Shown: positions 24,020-37,288, counted from the first letter of the stretch. The stretch is 64,000 nucleotides of DNA from Odiellus spinosus (GCA_963920705.1 OY987230.1:15215320-15279319); one strand, 5' to 3'. Made by a program: numbers and translations. Notes: a model not told the origin generated them from the sequence alone.

Positions 24020-25110
24020 TTAGAAACGTGATTGGAGGAACCTTAAAAAGGGGATGGGATGGTTCTACAAGTTGTAAGGAACGTTTTGGTGCCCCTTGGT
24101 AGCCAAAATGACCCTTAGTTTTGGATGCATAGCTGTTTAAAATATGACTTTGTCACGCCAGATAATCAAAGGATGATTCTTTCGCGGGGTTTATTACATT
24201 TCTTGAATTTAACTTAATATTGATTGAAAGGGATTTAATTTTGTTTCAGGATTTTTGTTCATATTGTAGGGAATGTTTAGGTCCATCTTGTTATCTAAAC
24301 AGACCATTAGTTTTGGAGATATGCTCGTTTGAATAAAGGATATAACGGCAAAATATATGAAAGGATAATTCTTTCGCGGGGTTTATTATATTTGAGGATT
24401 TATATTTAATTATGATTGGATGAGGTTTAATATCGGGATAGAATTTTGGCATACATTGTAGAGAATGTTTTGATACCCCGTGATACCCAAAGGGTCGTTT
24501 AGTTTTGTAGATATGCCCGTTTAAGTAAAAAACGTTCGCAAAGGTTATTCCAATTTTTTTAAATCTTCCCCAGGACTTTGTTAAATAAGTTGTTTTTAAC
24601 TTAATTTTGATTGGAAGAATCCTTAATTTGGGCATATATTGATGAACGTATTTTAGGCTAGATTTTGATATCCCGTGATACCCCAAAGTCCGTTTATTTT
24701 TGGAAATATGCCGGTTTAAGTAGACGAATTTTGCGAATTAAGTTTTCCCAAAATGATGATTCTTTCGCGCAGTTTATTAGATTAGTAGATTTAAACTTAA
24801 TTTTGATTGGAGGTATTATATTTGGGACATTGGATAGATGTACACATTCTAAACAACGTTTTGATACTCCGTGGATATCCCAAAGTTCGTTTATAGTTTT
24901 GTAATCTGTTTATATAAACTCGTTTTGCGAAAGCTTTCCCAATTTTATAAGGGGCCAAGGATGAATTTTATCATAACTTTCTTTTTTTGTGGGATGAAAT
25001 GGAGACATTTTAGGGCAACGTTTTGATATACCTCTAATACCCAAAACGTCTTATGTTTCAAAGATATGTCTGTTTAAGTTAAAGATGTAATTGCATTTCG
25101 ACGGGGGTTT
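24020..25110. repeat. Diverged tandem repeat of about 192 bp, five to six units
   Basis: Landmarks recur: TTCTTTCGCGGGGTTTATTA at 24177 and 24369 and a variant at 24760, and GATATGCCCGTTTAAGTA-like and AATGTTTTGATACCCCG-like segments in each unit. Spacings are 192 and 391 bp. Units are well diverged, so this is an old array, lying directly upstream of the PCGF exon 1 acceptor. Confidence 0.8.
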
Positions 25111-28100
25111 ATAGAAGTTTAATTTTCTTGTACCCATTAATACGAATTTCTTTTGATACGAAAAGCCCAATCTTGGGGCTATACAGTATTGTAAAGGTTA
25201 GGTATATACACCAATGTTTGGGGCCCATATTCGTACCACAAAAAACAACCAATTGTAATTAGTCGCTAGTACATTTAGCCCTCAACCATCGATTAATTTC
25301 AAGAATACAGACCCTGGGTATCTTTTTAGAAGGAACCGATACCCGCTCATCACTCGAATGACAAAATGGAGTTTGTCCGGCAAGCGCCAAACCTATGATG
25401 TATTTGCAAAATTCCAACTAAAGGCTGTGGCCAACTGATGTGGTTAAATTCTAAACCCTGCATGTCATTTCCATTCTTTATTGACTGTTAGTTCATTTTC
25501 GTACTCATTGTTCGGGACTTCTTTTTCTCCTTGGATTTCCAAGCCCAAAAAAAGGCGTTTTCTTTAGAATTTTTGCACCTGCAACTTATTGTAAGTTTCA
25601 CGGAAAAATGGTAGTTTGCATACATTCGTTCAGACCATTTTACTCCCGCGACGTAGTGGGTAACGCCTTATTTAAGTTCTATAATAAGCTTATATTTCTC
25701 TTGGAAGACAGTCATCATGATTGATTGGCCTATTGGAATATCAGCTTGAAAGAAATGGGTTGAAAGGAAGACTAAAGCGACGTTCACACTATGATCTTAA
25801 AATCCAAGTTTGGCCCGAATTGAGTCAGGCTGAGTGCAAGCGGTGGTATTGCGCAATAAAAATAAAAATACAACACGAATAGTGTTGAGTCATGGCCTCA
25901 AATATGGACAACGTGTAAGAGAACTTGGTCGTGAACGTGTCAGTCATACTTAAACTGTTGTCACCCATATATCCTTCAAGCAATATACACCTCAAAGAAG
26001 TCCGATCCATCCGCTTATATATTATTCACGATATCGTTATGAAATTTAAATTCTCATTTGCATTCTCACAATCGCGGATTAGATACCCTGCGCACCAAAA
26101 TCTCCCCGCATATTTGAAACGCTATTTTTATAAGAAAAATAGGCTTAGGTGTCCCCCGCGTTCAAAGCCTATATTTTATGGAAATTAAATCAAAAATACG
26201 AAGGGTTCCTTAACTTTCATTGTCGCCATGGCATCTAATGTAATTTTCCAAAGGCTTTTTTATATTGTTAAAGCTATGAACTGCCGTCCCTGTACAATTT
26301 GTCGTATAACGTACGGAATCACACGCAGATTACAGCGCGTTTTGCGCGATTTCAATACGATTCGGTTTGGTATCATACGTTATACACGTTTTGAAATCTT
26401 GGACTTCACCATCTGTGCAAGAACGCCGTGGATCAAGTCCATTGAATGACAATCTGTTGAGCTACCGTTCTTCGGGGCCCTCTCTCTGCTTATCGCTCCA
26501 AAACTCAGGGAGGCGAGGTCAATGTTAACTCTCTATTACCATAAAAGAGATACAAGGGTGGTGTAGCCTTTGACAGCGGTGTTAGGTTAACAACGATTTT
26601 TGTGAATTATATAGGAAAGCGTGGAGAAAGGGTCTTTTGGTCTTTCTTTTGAAAAAAAAAAAAAAAAGACTGACGAGTTTCCGACATGTTTCTGAGTCCC
26701 CAAGAAGGATTTGGCAAGTTTTGACTATCTACCCTGTTCCGCCTGTTTCTTAAGTACGTTCCATCTTGAGTTTGCCGTAAATAAAATGCTAGAATCCCAC
26801 GCGTCTTTGCGATTTAGGATTTTATTTATTCTAGATAAATAAGTTTTGGTTTGTTAATATTGCAAATTCGAATTGATTCTAAATGTACTCTGAATGTGTC
26901 GTTGAAGATGATTACTATTTTTTTCTACGGACCTTTATCATTGTGTATTACGCCGCTGTAGCATCGGCAATTGAGTAATTTCCAATTGTCGGTGTGTATA
27001 CACACTTTTCTAGAAGTTTTATTCCTTCTTTCCACGCATTTCTTTGCCGAGGGTTTTGAATTATTATGGCAAAGGTCGTGCCAAAAGATCGTTCCACAGA
27101 TTTTTTAGTTGATATAAGGGGGAGGCCAAGTTGCCAAGACGCGGGTTCGAATTTTGAAAGGGGGACCGCACGGAGATTTGTTTTTAACGCAGTCAACAAG
27201 TGGCGATCCCTGGTGGTGAGAAGTGTCAAAGGATGAAAAACTTGTTTAAATACTTCATCTCGTTTTATATAAGGCCTCTTTTTAACGGCTCGTTTGGCGC
27301 GATAATTTTATATACGAATATGGGGGTGTAAGAGTGTTGTTATAGCGAAAGAATGAGGAATCTTAGCTATTTAGATCGATGAATCGTTCGCCTTTTCTTT
27401 ATTGATTCAACCTAATTCAATTTTTTTTTCTACTTGGATATATTTAACAAAACTCATGACTTTATAGCTACGGTCTTAATCGATTTGAAACGGTAAAATT
27501 AAACCGATATTAAAATCGCTAGGAATTGTTTTAACCCCGTAATTAACAAAATTTAGAAACTATCATTCCGATATCCTCACGATAACTAATTCTGTAATTC
27601 TTGAAATAATTTCGAGTGTAAAACTACCATGGGGTTGATCACTTCACGTAATCGTCTGTAATTCTGACTGAATTAAAGTCACTTCACATCTGACTACGTA
27701 TTTAGCATTGCCAAAGGCGGTATAATCAGTTGTATAATCCTTATGATATTACGTAACTTGTAATTATCATTTAATAAGACATTTAATTCTAATATATAAA
27801 TTAAATCAACCTTGAAAAATCCCCTCATTATATAGCTATTATATAGTTTTTAGAAGGATTAAAGAAGAAAAAAAATGTAAACCCCTTTAAAAAATAACAA
27901 AAAAGAAACCTTACGCCGTAATTGTTTAAAAAAAGAGATTATAAAAGAATTTAGTCATTAAAGAGCGACTTTGGAAAAAAAAAGGTCTTTTGAAAAGTCC
28001 TCCTTAAACATGTTCTCGTGAAGAAAAAAATAATTATTCCCCCAAGGTTTTTTCGCGAATAAACCACGTGACTCTCTTGGCGTTGGAATAACTAATGATT

Positions 28101-28562
28101 ACTCTTTCAGTTCTGTATTTTATATTCCAGATCAAGATCTGTTTGCATTAAGTACTTTAAGGTTTAACAATATGAATTAATACCGTTTGAGCTTTCGCTA
28201 TTTTGTAAACTATCTCACGATATGAAGTTTAGTTGATTGCGGGTTCGTATCTCGGGGCAATCCAGTGTCTGACTCGCCTCTATGGCGGTGTTAAAATACG
28301 TTACATGCCCGAAGGCGTTGTTCCCGCGCGTGGTTTAATAATTGCGTTATACCATTGGCGAGATTTCCCCCGATTTTACTGCCAATTTATTATATTCTTC
28401 CTCACCCTTACCCTCTTTCTTTCACGCTTTCTTTATTTCTGAATTTTTGGGGTACTAGGTCTTTAGGGTTATGTAGAGTTACGTTTTTGGTTCGTCAAAA
28501 TACTAAGAAATCTTTACTTGTATAAGAAAGAATAATACCACTCAGTACGCGTGGGAATAATT
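25111..28562. other. Non-coding stretch, no gene recognised
   Basis: Open frames such as the one at 26948-27229 (minus) match nothing I recognise and lack splice context. It contains an F1 fragment at 27466-27535. Upstream 5' exons of the PCGF gene could lie here or further right. Confidence 0.45.
27466..27535 (+). mobile_element. F1 element, short fragment
   Basis: Starts AGCTACGGTCTTAATCG with a small deletion of the usual ACACTAGCATT, followed by GAAACGGTAAAATTAAACCG and AAATCGCTAGGAATTGTTTT, then diverges. Confidence 0.7.
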
Positions 28563-31236
28563 CCTTTTGCCGGAAGAATGTATCCTTTGTTCGGAAGAAT
28601 TATAATCCTTTGGCCGGAAGAATAGTCCTTTGGTCGGAAGAATAGTCCTTTGGTCGGAAGAATTATATATTCCTTTGGTCGGAAGAATTATATATTCCTT
28701 TGGTCGGAAGAATTATATATTCCTTTGGTCGGAAGAATTATATATTCCTTTGGTCGGAAGAATTATATATTCCTTTGGTCGGAAGAATTATATATTCCTT
28801 TGGTCGGAAGAATTATATATTCCTTTGGTCGGAAGAATTATATATTCCTTTGGTCGGAAGAATTATATATTCCTTTGGTCGGAAGAATTATATATTCCTT
28901 TGGTCGGAAGAATTATATATTCCTTTGGTCGGAAGAATTATATATTCCTTTGGTCGGAAGAATTATATATTCCTTTGGTCGGAAGAATTATATATTCCTT
29001 TGGTCGGAAGAATTATATATTCCTTTGGTCGGAAGAATTATATATTCCTTTGGTCGGAAGAATTATATATTCCTTTGGTCGGAAGAATTATATATTCCTT
29101 TGGTCGGAAGAATTATATATTCCTTTGGTCGGAAGAATTATATATTCCTTTGGTCGGAAGAATTATATATTCCTTTGGTCGGAAGAATTATATATTCCTT
29201 TGGTCGGAAGAATTATATATTCCTTTGGTCGGAAGAATTATATATTCCTTTGGTCGGAAGAATTATATATTCCTTTGGTCGGAAGAATTATATATTCCTT
29301 TGGTCGGAAGAATTATATATTCCTTTGGTCGGAAGAATTATATATTCCTTTGGTCGGAAGAATTATATATTCCTTTGGTCGGAAGAATTATATATTCCTT
29401 TGGTCGGAAGAATTATATATTCCTTTGGTCGGAAGAATTATATATTCCTTTGGTCGGAAGAATTATATATTCCTTTGGTCGGAAGAATTATATATTCCTT
29501 TGGTCGGAAGAATTATATATTCCTTTGGTCGGAAGAATTATATATTCCTTTGGTCGGAAGAATTATATATTCCTTTGGTCGGAAGAATTATATATTCCTT
29601 TGGTCGGAAGAATTATATATTCCTTTGGTCGGAAGAATTATATATTCCTTTGGTCGGAAGAATTATATATTCCTTTGGTCGGAAGAATTATATATTCCTT
29701 TGGTCGGAAGAATTATATATTCCTTTGGTCGGAAGAATTATATATTCCTTTGGTCGGAAGAATTATATATTCCTTTGGTCGGAAGAATTATATATTCCTT
29801 TGGTCGGAAGAATTATATATTCCTTTGGTCGGAAGAATTATATATTCCTTTGGTCGGAAGAATTATATATTCCTTTGGTCGGAAGAATTATATATTCCTT
29901 TGGTCGGAAGAATTATATATTCCTTTGGTCGGAAGAATTATATATTCCTTTGGTCGGAAGAATTATATATTCCTTTGGTCGGAAGAATTATATATTCCTT
30001 TGGTCGGAAGAATTATATATTCCTTTGGTCGGAAGAATTATATAGTCCTTTGGTCGGAAGAATTATATAGTCCTTTGGTCGGAAGAATTATATAGTCCTT
30101 TGGTCGGAAGAATTATATAGTCCTTTGGTCGGAAGAATTATATAGTCCTTTGGTCGGAAGAATTATATAGTCCTTTGGTCGGAAGAATTATATAGTCCTT
30201 TGGTCGGAAGAATTATATAGTCCTTTGGTCGGAAGAATTATATATTCCTTTGGTCGGAAGAATTATATATTCCTTTGGCCGGAAGAATTATATATTCCTT
30301 TGGCCGGAAGAATTATATATTCCTTTGGTCGGAAGAATTATATATTCCTTTGGTCGGAAGAATTATATATTCCTTTGGTCGGAAGAATTATATATTCCTT
30401 TGGTCGGAAGAATTATATATTCCTTTGGTCGGAAGAATTATATATTCCTTTGGTCGGAAGAATTATATATTCCTTTGGTCGGAAGAATTATATATTCCTT
30501 TGGTCGGAAGAATTATATATTCCTTTGGTCGGAAGAATTATATATTCCTTTGGTCGGAAGAATTATATATTCCTTTGGTCGGAAGAATTATATATTCCTT
30601 TGGTCGGAAGAATTATATATTCCTTTGGTCGGAAGAATTATATATTCCTTTGGTCGGAAGAATTATATATTCCTTTGGTCGGAAGAATTATATATTCCTT
30701 TGGTCGGAAGAATTATATATTCCTTTGGTCGGAAGAATTATATATTCCTTTGGTCGGAAGAATTATATATTCCTTTGGTCGGAAGAATTATATATTCCTT
30801 TGGTCGGAAGAATTATATATTCCTTTGGTCGGAAGAATTATATATTCCTTTGGTCGGAAGAATTATATATTCCTTTGGTCGGAAGAATTATATATTCCTT
30901 TGGTCGGAAGAATTATATATTCCTTTGGTCGGAAGAATTATATATTCCTTTGGTCGGAAGAATTATATAGTCCTTTGGTCGGAAGAATTATATAGTCCTT
31001 TGGTCGGAAGAATTATATAGTCCTTTGGTCGGAAGAATTATATAGTCCTTTGGTCGGAAGAATTATATAGTCCTTTGGTCGGAAGAATTATATAGTCCTT
31101 TGGTCGGAAGAATTATATAGTCCTTTGGTCGGAAGAATTATATAGTCCTTTGGTCGGAAGAATTATATAGTCCTTTGGTCGGAAGAATTATATATTCCTT
31201 TGGCCGGAAGAATTATATATTCCTTTGGCCGGAAGA
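28563..31236. repeat. 25-bp satellite array (~103 regular units plus irregular left edge)
   Basis: The unit begins ATTCCTTTGGTCGG and ends AAGAATTATAT. From 28670 to 31220 the register is exactly 25 bp. The left edge (28563-28669) has shorter, divergent units. Most units are identical. Two blocks carry TATAGTCC instead of TATATTCC (eight units from 30045, nine units from 30970), each followed by units with GGCC instead of GGTC. The pattern repeats at a distance of 925 bp (37 units), a higher-order duplication. Each unit is itself nearly palindromic (ATTCCTT against AAGAAT). There are no + strand stops in any frame, which yields long artificial open frames. Confidence 0.97.
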
Positions 31237-32926
31237 TATATATCAAGAAATTCAAGTACTTATGCTCCTAAATCAAGAAGTTAACAATTTCTATTATAAA
31301 GTCACTGAAAATACCATTTTAAATCTACATTACCAAAAGGGCATCAACAAACTTCATTTAAGACCTTAAAAAGTCAAATAATTTACAAAATTGACCAAAA
31401 GGAAATCGTAAAAATTGGATAATTATACTATTCACCTACTAAATATTCGTGGTCCTAAGTTTTTACCATTTCCTTCCTATAATAGAGAGAAATCGTGGTG
31501 CCCAAAACTTAGAGCTCCTTAACCATTATTTAAGAATAAGAATATAGGAATGGGTGATGTCTCGCCAATTATGGAAGCTTATATAGGCAGTGAGATTTTG
31601 GAAGCGTTTATTTTGGGGTTCCTCTCCTGGGAGTCGACTAGTCGGAATGTATACTTTTCACTGCGGCAAAGAATAATAATTACTGTGGACTAAAATGGCA
31701 CCCAGACGTGCTCGAGATAAGCTTACTTTCGGTGTAGAGAGAACACAGCTCATATTTTTTTTTTTTTTTTTTTTGGGAATTGGTGAGGGAACTTCTCTCT
31801 ACGCGGAGAAAAGCTTAGTAAGTTCCTCGGATATTTATCAACGGGCCACATTAAAATCTCAGTTTGAAATTACAGTACGTGCCAAAGTATATATAGGCTC
31901 CGTGATTTATCTTAGAAAAAAGAAGGGACGTTAGGTTTTTCAGCGCTGAAAACTTAAATAGGCTTAGAGTGAAACAGGAAGTTGCATCGTTTTCTTTTCG
32001 GTTCGTTGATGCTTCTTGTATAAGGGGATACGCTATATCGTGATGGAATGAATCGGCTTTTGTTTCGTCCGCTGTGTTATATATTTCCAAAATCGGTTTG
32101 CAAAGTAGCGAAACGCAATTGCGGAATAATAGACAATGTTAAACCTCGTAGAAGATAAAGTAGTTTTTGCAAACTTATTGTGAACTGGGCTAGTTGGAAT
32201 CAGTTTCAGAATGAAGTCTATTTGCAAAGTTATTGGATCCATGTCTATGCTCTATAGTTAACTTTAGCTCTATACCCTTTAGCCCGCATACATTCGGTAT
32301 ACATTATGAAAAATCAGACGGATTCTTACGAATACAGACGAATAGTTTGTGTTATTTGGATTGTGTAATTCTTGCACACTCTCACGCTATTTATTCCGTG
32401 GGATTCTTCGAATTTTATTCGTGGTTTAGGGCCTTTTTTAGTTACAAGGACTTAAACAGTTCGGTAAATAAATCTCTCTATTTAAAGGCAGATTAATGAT
32501 AATTGTTTTTGCATAAAATCCTTTGGTTTTGTATGCTATTTGCCGCAAACAATCAATATATTTTGTCAAGCTAACAGAAAGCAGGGAAAACTTAGAAATA
32601 TCAGTGCATTAGATTATTATTATTATAAAAAAAATTTAGGAAAAATATGATTAAAACTTATGACACTCAAAACTGTTACTAAACTTTGCAGGCGATTTTA
32701 TAGAACCTAAAAATGGTCTCTTTTCAGCCTTATTTTTCAATATTTCTAACAATATTTGTACTTTTAAATACCTTTAATTTAGTCTCAAAATATACACAGG
32801 GAAGAAGACAGAACTTCATTTAAAAAAAAATATCTATGAACCCTACACTTCCCTCTCTTTAATATTAAATATTTCAAACCAAACTTGAAATAATGCTTGA
32901 GTTCAAAAAGTGACATAAAGTAATGC
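31237..32926. other. Non-coding stretch, no gene recognised
   Basis: No recognisable exon. A T run lies at about 31756-31774. The short open frames in this stretch show no family signature. Confidence 0.45.
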
Positions 32927-33257
32927 GTATCACCAAGAATCCATTCAGGTTCCATAAGAATATGGGAGCATAGCTTAAGCCTCTGGTACCATCCTCCCAA
33001 ACTTTGTAACAAAAGTTCGTCTGCAATTTTCGCAACATTTGTACGCTTAGATCTTTTTTCGGTCGGCTCCATTTTTATTACCCAAAATATTATGTCAAGG
33101 TCGTTAGTGGCGCGGGTTAATAATATAATGTCAGGAACGATTTACTTGAAAAATCGATTCGAAGCAGACGAACTTTTGCTACATAGTTTGGGAGGATGGT
33201 TATTGAATCGCGGCACTCCCATATTCTTATGGAACCTGAATGGATTCTTGGTATCAC
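32927..33257. mobile_element. F4 fold-back transposon, copy 2, with 7-bp target duplication
   Basis: The element is 32934-33250 (317 bp), flanked by GTATCAC at 32927-32933 and 33251-33257. It is nearly identical to 8316-8631, with a few differences (GCTTAAGCC for GCTTTAGCC, ATATAATGTC for ATAGATGTC). On the minus strand a short frame starting MEPTEKRSKRTNV at 33072 reads out through the left arm; the same frame is open in copy 1. Confidence 0.9.
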
Positions 33258-34466
33258 TATTTTGCGGTTGAGTTTTATTAAAAGTAACGAATATATTGTG
33301 GGCCAACCATGTTGTTATGCGTCCCCTTTACTGTGGATGAATTTTGGCCTTGTAATTAAAATATTTCCCAGATAGTTCAGGTTCTATAAGGCCTTTCCCG
33401 TTAAAAAATAAATGCCTGTTTATTGTGGCATATTTTTCGTAAAACACGTACGGTATACTTCTGTTTGACCAATTACTTTGGTATGAATCCATTATTAACC
33501 AATTACTATCATTTTCCCAATTATTTTTATATATTTCTAATTAAAAATTAAGATCGTATATAAACACTATTAAATTATATAACGTAAAAGATACAAGCAA
33601 AGGATTAATTATACCGCAATTTTCCCCTTTTTAATTATGGTTCTAAGGGATAATGAAGACGAGTAAGAAACATCTTATTAGAAAGAGTTAAAATAAGCGT
33701 AAAAATATTATTTGAAACTCATTAAATGTTTATAATTAAATTAATATATATAGTTAAGTAGAAATTCGAAGATACTAAGCCTAACTATACGTTTTTAGAC
33801 TAGTATATATAAAAATGACAAAAATCTCGACTGGGCAGACTTGAAATATTTGCACCCAAAGTCCCAAAGTGAAAATAGAAGTCATTATAGCCGTCCGTCC
33901 CGCCTCTGCACGAAGAAAACATCTTATTAAAGACACGTAATATAGCCAGCCAATAAAAAACCCTTTGGATGAGGCAATCTTTCCCCGGGAATGTCTCGAG
34001 TCTGAAGGCACACGGCCTAGGCAGAATAAAGGAAAAATTATCTTTCGTCTCTCCGCGCACGCAGGCTGGCGAACTATTTGTAGCCGCTCTACAAAATTTT
34101 CCTACGGTGAATAGGCGAGGGGTTGGAAAGAATTTTTCAAGCCCCGTTTTCACTCAAAGTTTTTCAAGCTTGCGCTTTCGTTTTTCAACGCGGTTTTTCT
34201 GTCACTTGAAGCCTGATAAACTTCACCTTTGATTTGACGCAAACACTCGATTCGTTTTAAAAACTTGCGCATGCTTTGCTGTTCAATTAGGACGTGTGAT
34301 ATATTTTGATAACCTTTTTGATTCGCTGCAGATTTTATGACATTTCTATCCATATTTTTATTCGTATTTAAATGGTAGTTAGGCTTAGCTAGTTTCAATA
34401 GGAACTCTATAAATTATAGAAAAATTTGGTATATGTTTCATTAACTTTTTAAGCATATTGTAACGA
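33258..34466. other. Non-coding stretch, no gene recognised
   Basis: Overlapping short open frames at 33781-34232 on both strands show no recognisable domain. No splice-supported exon was found. Confidence 0.4.
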
Positions 34467-34605
34467 TTTATCCTCTTCAGACGAGGCCTAATTAGCCTGC
34501 TTAATCAGATTTAACTGAGGTTTACGTAGCCTTAATTCTCAGTTCTGTAAACCTCGGTTAAATCTGATTAAATCGGGCTAATTACGCTTCGTCTGAAGAG
34601 GGTAT
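34467..34605. mobile_element. Fold-back element (F6)
   Basis: The left arm TCCTCTTCAGACGAGGCC, TTAATCAGATTTAACTGAGG mirrors the right arm CCTCGGTTAAATCTGATTAA, TTCGTCTGAAGAGG. The arms are about 60 bases with scattered mismatches around a loop near 34535. Non-coding, probably a MITE; no convincing target duplication was seen. Confidence 0.7.
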
Positions 34606-36910
34606 TACTCGTCTTCTTTATCTCTTTAAACAGCAAACAAAGGAAAACGGCGTAAAATATTCTATAAAATTTGGGGATATCTTATAATATCTTGATTATT
34701 TAACTATACCAAGTTAAACCGTCGTTTTTCCTTGGACTTTCGAAGCTCTTTTAGGTTCTCAAATAAGCCTTCTTCGCCTACTAATCTCGCTAGTTGAGGA
34801 AGAAAGCTTCTTTCGAGCCGCTTTGACGCCGCGATCCGAAGGGAAACGTTTATTATTTCACCCCCTAGTAATTTAAACGTCTATTTCCCCGGGCCGCCGC
34901 TCGCTCGCTCTAAGATCATTAGAGTAAAAAAAATTCCAGGCCGCCTTACGCTTCGCTACCATCTTAATCTGATCCCGGATAGGTAATCTTAACGGGCGTT
35001 CACGCGTAAAGTCGAGAATGTATCGGACCGACTTACAAATCTTCCCATTCAACATTCAACGCCGGGGCAAAAATTTCTCCCTTTCAACGCCGCCGCTTTT
35101 TATATACCATAAACTAAAAATACCAGAGACGGTTTACAGCGCGATGAAAAGCCGTTACCCTGGATACTCGTACCGTATTCCGAGTCAATGGATTAAGGAT
35201 TTAATCCCTGGTGCATAGTTACTTTGACTCGTTAAAGGGCCTTTTTTGATTTGCTATATACGACTTGGAGTGAGAAATTCTAGCCACGCTCTGCTTGCTT
35301 AATAACCGATATAATAACGCCGTAAGGGGGGAAAATACTATAATAATAGGGAGGATATGCGCATAAAACCAGTTTGAAAACAGTCTGTGATTTCACCTCC
35401 TCATATGGTATCAAAGGGCCCATAATATGTAAATTAGGGTTTTAAAATCTTTGGTTAGGGAGAATTGGGGACCATTTATATTTAATTGCTCTGATAGCTG
35501 CTCGAAACAATAGTTATATGGTTAAATTCCATTTAAATATTCTAGATTACCGGCAATTCTAAGTTTTAACTCAGTATTTTTTTTAATTTTCTTCATATTT
35601 TGGTATATTATCAAATTTATCTGCCATTTTTACCTATTTTCAAATTCCCCCAAACAATTCCATGACATTTTGATCTATTTTTCTACTCTATAACGTTTCT
35701 CAGATATTTCGGCCATATTTTTCCATTCACATTTATCTTCTTGGACATTATTGAGAATGCTTTCCTACCCCTTGAAATTTTTGAATTAATTTATTCGGTT
35801 ACACTAACATTTTAGCCTGTCTTTTTTATTTGTCTATTTATTCAATTTCCCTGTCATTTTTGTTATATTTGTTCCATTTGCCTGACATTTTTGGCCAAAA
35901 TCTAACATCTCCCTGACATTTGGCCAAGTTCTTCCATTTCCCTGACATTTCACCAAATTAGTCCATTTCCAAGACATTTTAGCCTATATCATGTATACTT
36001 CGTTCCTTACGAACCCTGTAATCTGTTATCGAACCTGGAATCTATAGATGGTATCTTTATACAAATCTTTATACAAGATGAAATCTTATTGTAAAGATTT
36101 ATAATCAAAATCATGGTCAACTTTCATAATGGCAAACGTTTAGCACCCATCAACAATTCGTGTTAATATATTGAGATAAAAAGGAAGCCAAGCTTAGCAC
36201 GGTTTGAAAATTCCGATTGATTCTAAACAGCTCTTTCATCTTCCTTGTATATAGGTTTTTAACATCTTTCCCCATTTTTCGTCAAGGTATTTAAGCGTTT
36301 ATTACGTAACAATTTTTTTTTATTCTCAGGTTATTTTATTATTTTTCTTCTTCACCACTTACAGCGCTACTTCTTTGTAATCATTGGCTTTAGTATTTAA
36401 TAATCCCCTGTAGTTGAAACCCCTATATTTTAACTACATTATTATAGTTTCATGGATGAAGTAATACGTGTAATATATAACTTCCAAGAGATAAGGAGCT
36501 TGTTTTTAATTTGAACCAATTGAGGTTTAAAGAGGCGCTAATTTTTTTTGGCTATCCCTTAGGGGTTTAGGTAATCGCGGGATTTTTCCTAACAACAAAT
36601 TATTTAAACGTTGCGGATGTTCCTTCAAACGTCAATGAAAATGTAGGCGTAGCCATTGGGGAGTAACTATAGGCCTTGGCTTTATATCAGGGTACTCTTC
36701 AATAGTTTATATGTAAACTAAGAACGTAAGCCGAAAAATGATAATCCGGGTTCATCCCAAGCATTTCAGTATCGACTTTGTTTAAGCAGAAATCTCGCCT
36801 AAACCAGTAGAAAAATCGTTAAAACTCATTTTAAATTTTTATACCCAATCTCTATTCGTTATAATACGTGAGAAATATTTGCAAAGAAACTTGTAATCAA
36901 TTTCGGATTA
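34606..36910. other. Non-coding stretch with an F5 copy
   Basis: No gene recognised. The interval 34740-35170 is somewhat GC-richer with short open frames on both strands but no recognisable protein. The F5 copy is listed separately. Confidence 0.4.
35640..36019. mobile_element. F5 element, degenerate copy
   Basis: Repeated CATTTCCCTGACATTTTGGC-like subunits end in TTACGAACCCTGT at 36007-36019, matching the right terminus of the copy at 20324-20762. The left end is not resolved. Confidence 0.6.
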
Positions 36911-37288
36911 AACATTAAACAACAAGTGATTTTTTTATCTATTCCATATCGTTTAAATAGGCCTAATCCACCAGTAACAAATATTACAAACAAATATTAA
37001 ACTAGAAATAAATTTAAAACTTACCCCGAAAAAAGGCTTAGCTGGATTCATGGAGATCCTGCATTCTCCATATAAAAGCCATCGATCAATGTCATTGGTC
37101 GCTAGTTCTTATATGGAGAGTTTAGGATATCTCAATGAATCCAGCTAAGCCTATTTTTTGGGTAAGTTTTAAATTTATTTCTAGTTTAATATTTGTTTGT
37201 ATATTTTCTTTGCTGTTGGATTAGGCATATTTAAACGATAAGAAATCGATGAATAATCAATTGTTGTTAGGTTGCATTCTCCCTTTAA
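36911..37288. mobile_element. F3 palindromic element, copy B
   Basis: The core 37028-37159 is a strong palindrome (AAGGCTTAGCTGGATTCATG with CAATGAATCCAGCTAAGCC). Symmetric arms extend outward: AATATTAAACTAGAAATAAA with TTTATTTCTAGTTTAATATT, then CGTTTAAATAGGCCTAATCC with GGATTAGGCATATTTAAACG. The right end is TTGCATTCTCCCTTTAA. The left end is diverged (around GGATTAAACATTAAAC). Confidence 0.75.

Noticed and set aside
24291-24686. 131-codon minus-strand frame with internally repeated GYHG-SK motifs
   Set aside because: The internal repetition comes from the ~192-bp tandem DNA repeat, not from a protein domain.
27120-27160. Possible tRNA B box (GCGGGTTCGAATTTTG)
   Set aside because: No A box at the right distance and no cloverleaf could be drawn; similar GGTTCGA hits near 12172, 45599 and 55986 also fail.
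28630-31020. Open reading frames of up to 481 codons in three overlapping frames
   Set aside because: They are translations of the 25-bp satellite, which happens to lack stops on the + strand; the peptide merely cycles with the repeat.
28563-31236. CRISPR-like array of short repeats
   Set aside because: Units are contiguous with no spacers, and the genome is eukaryotic.
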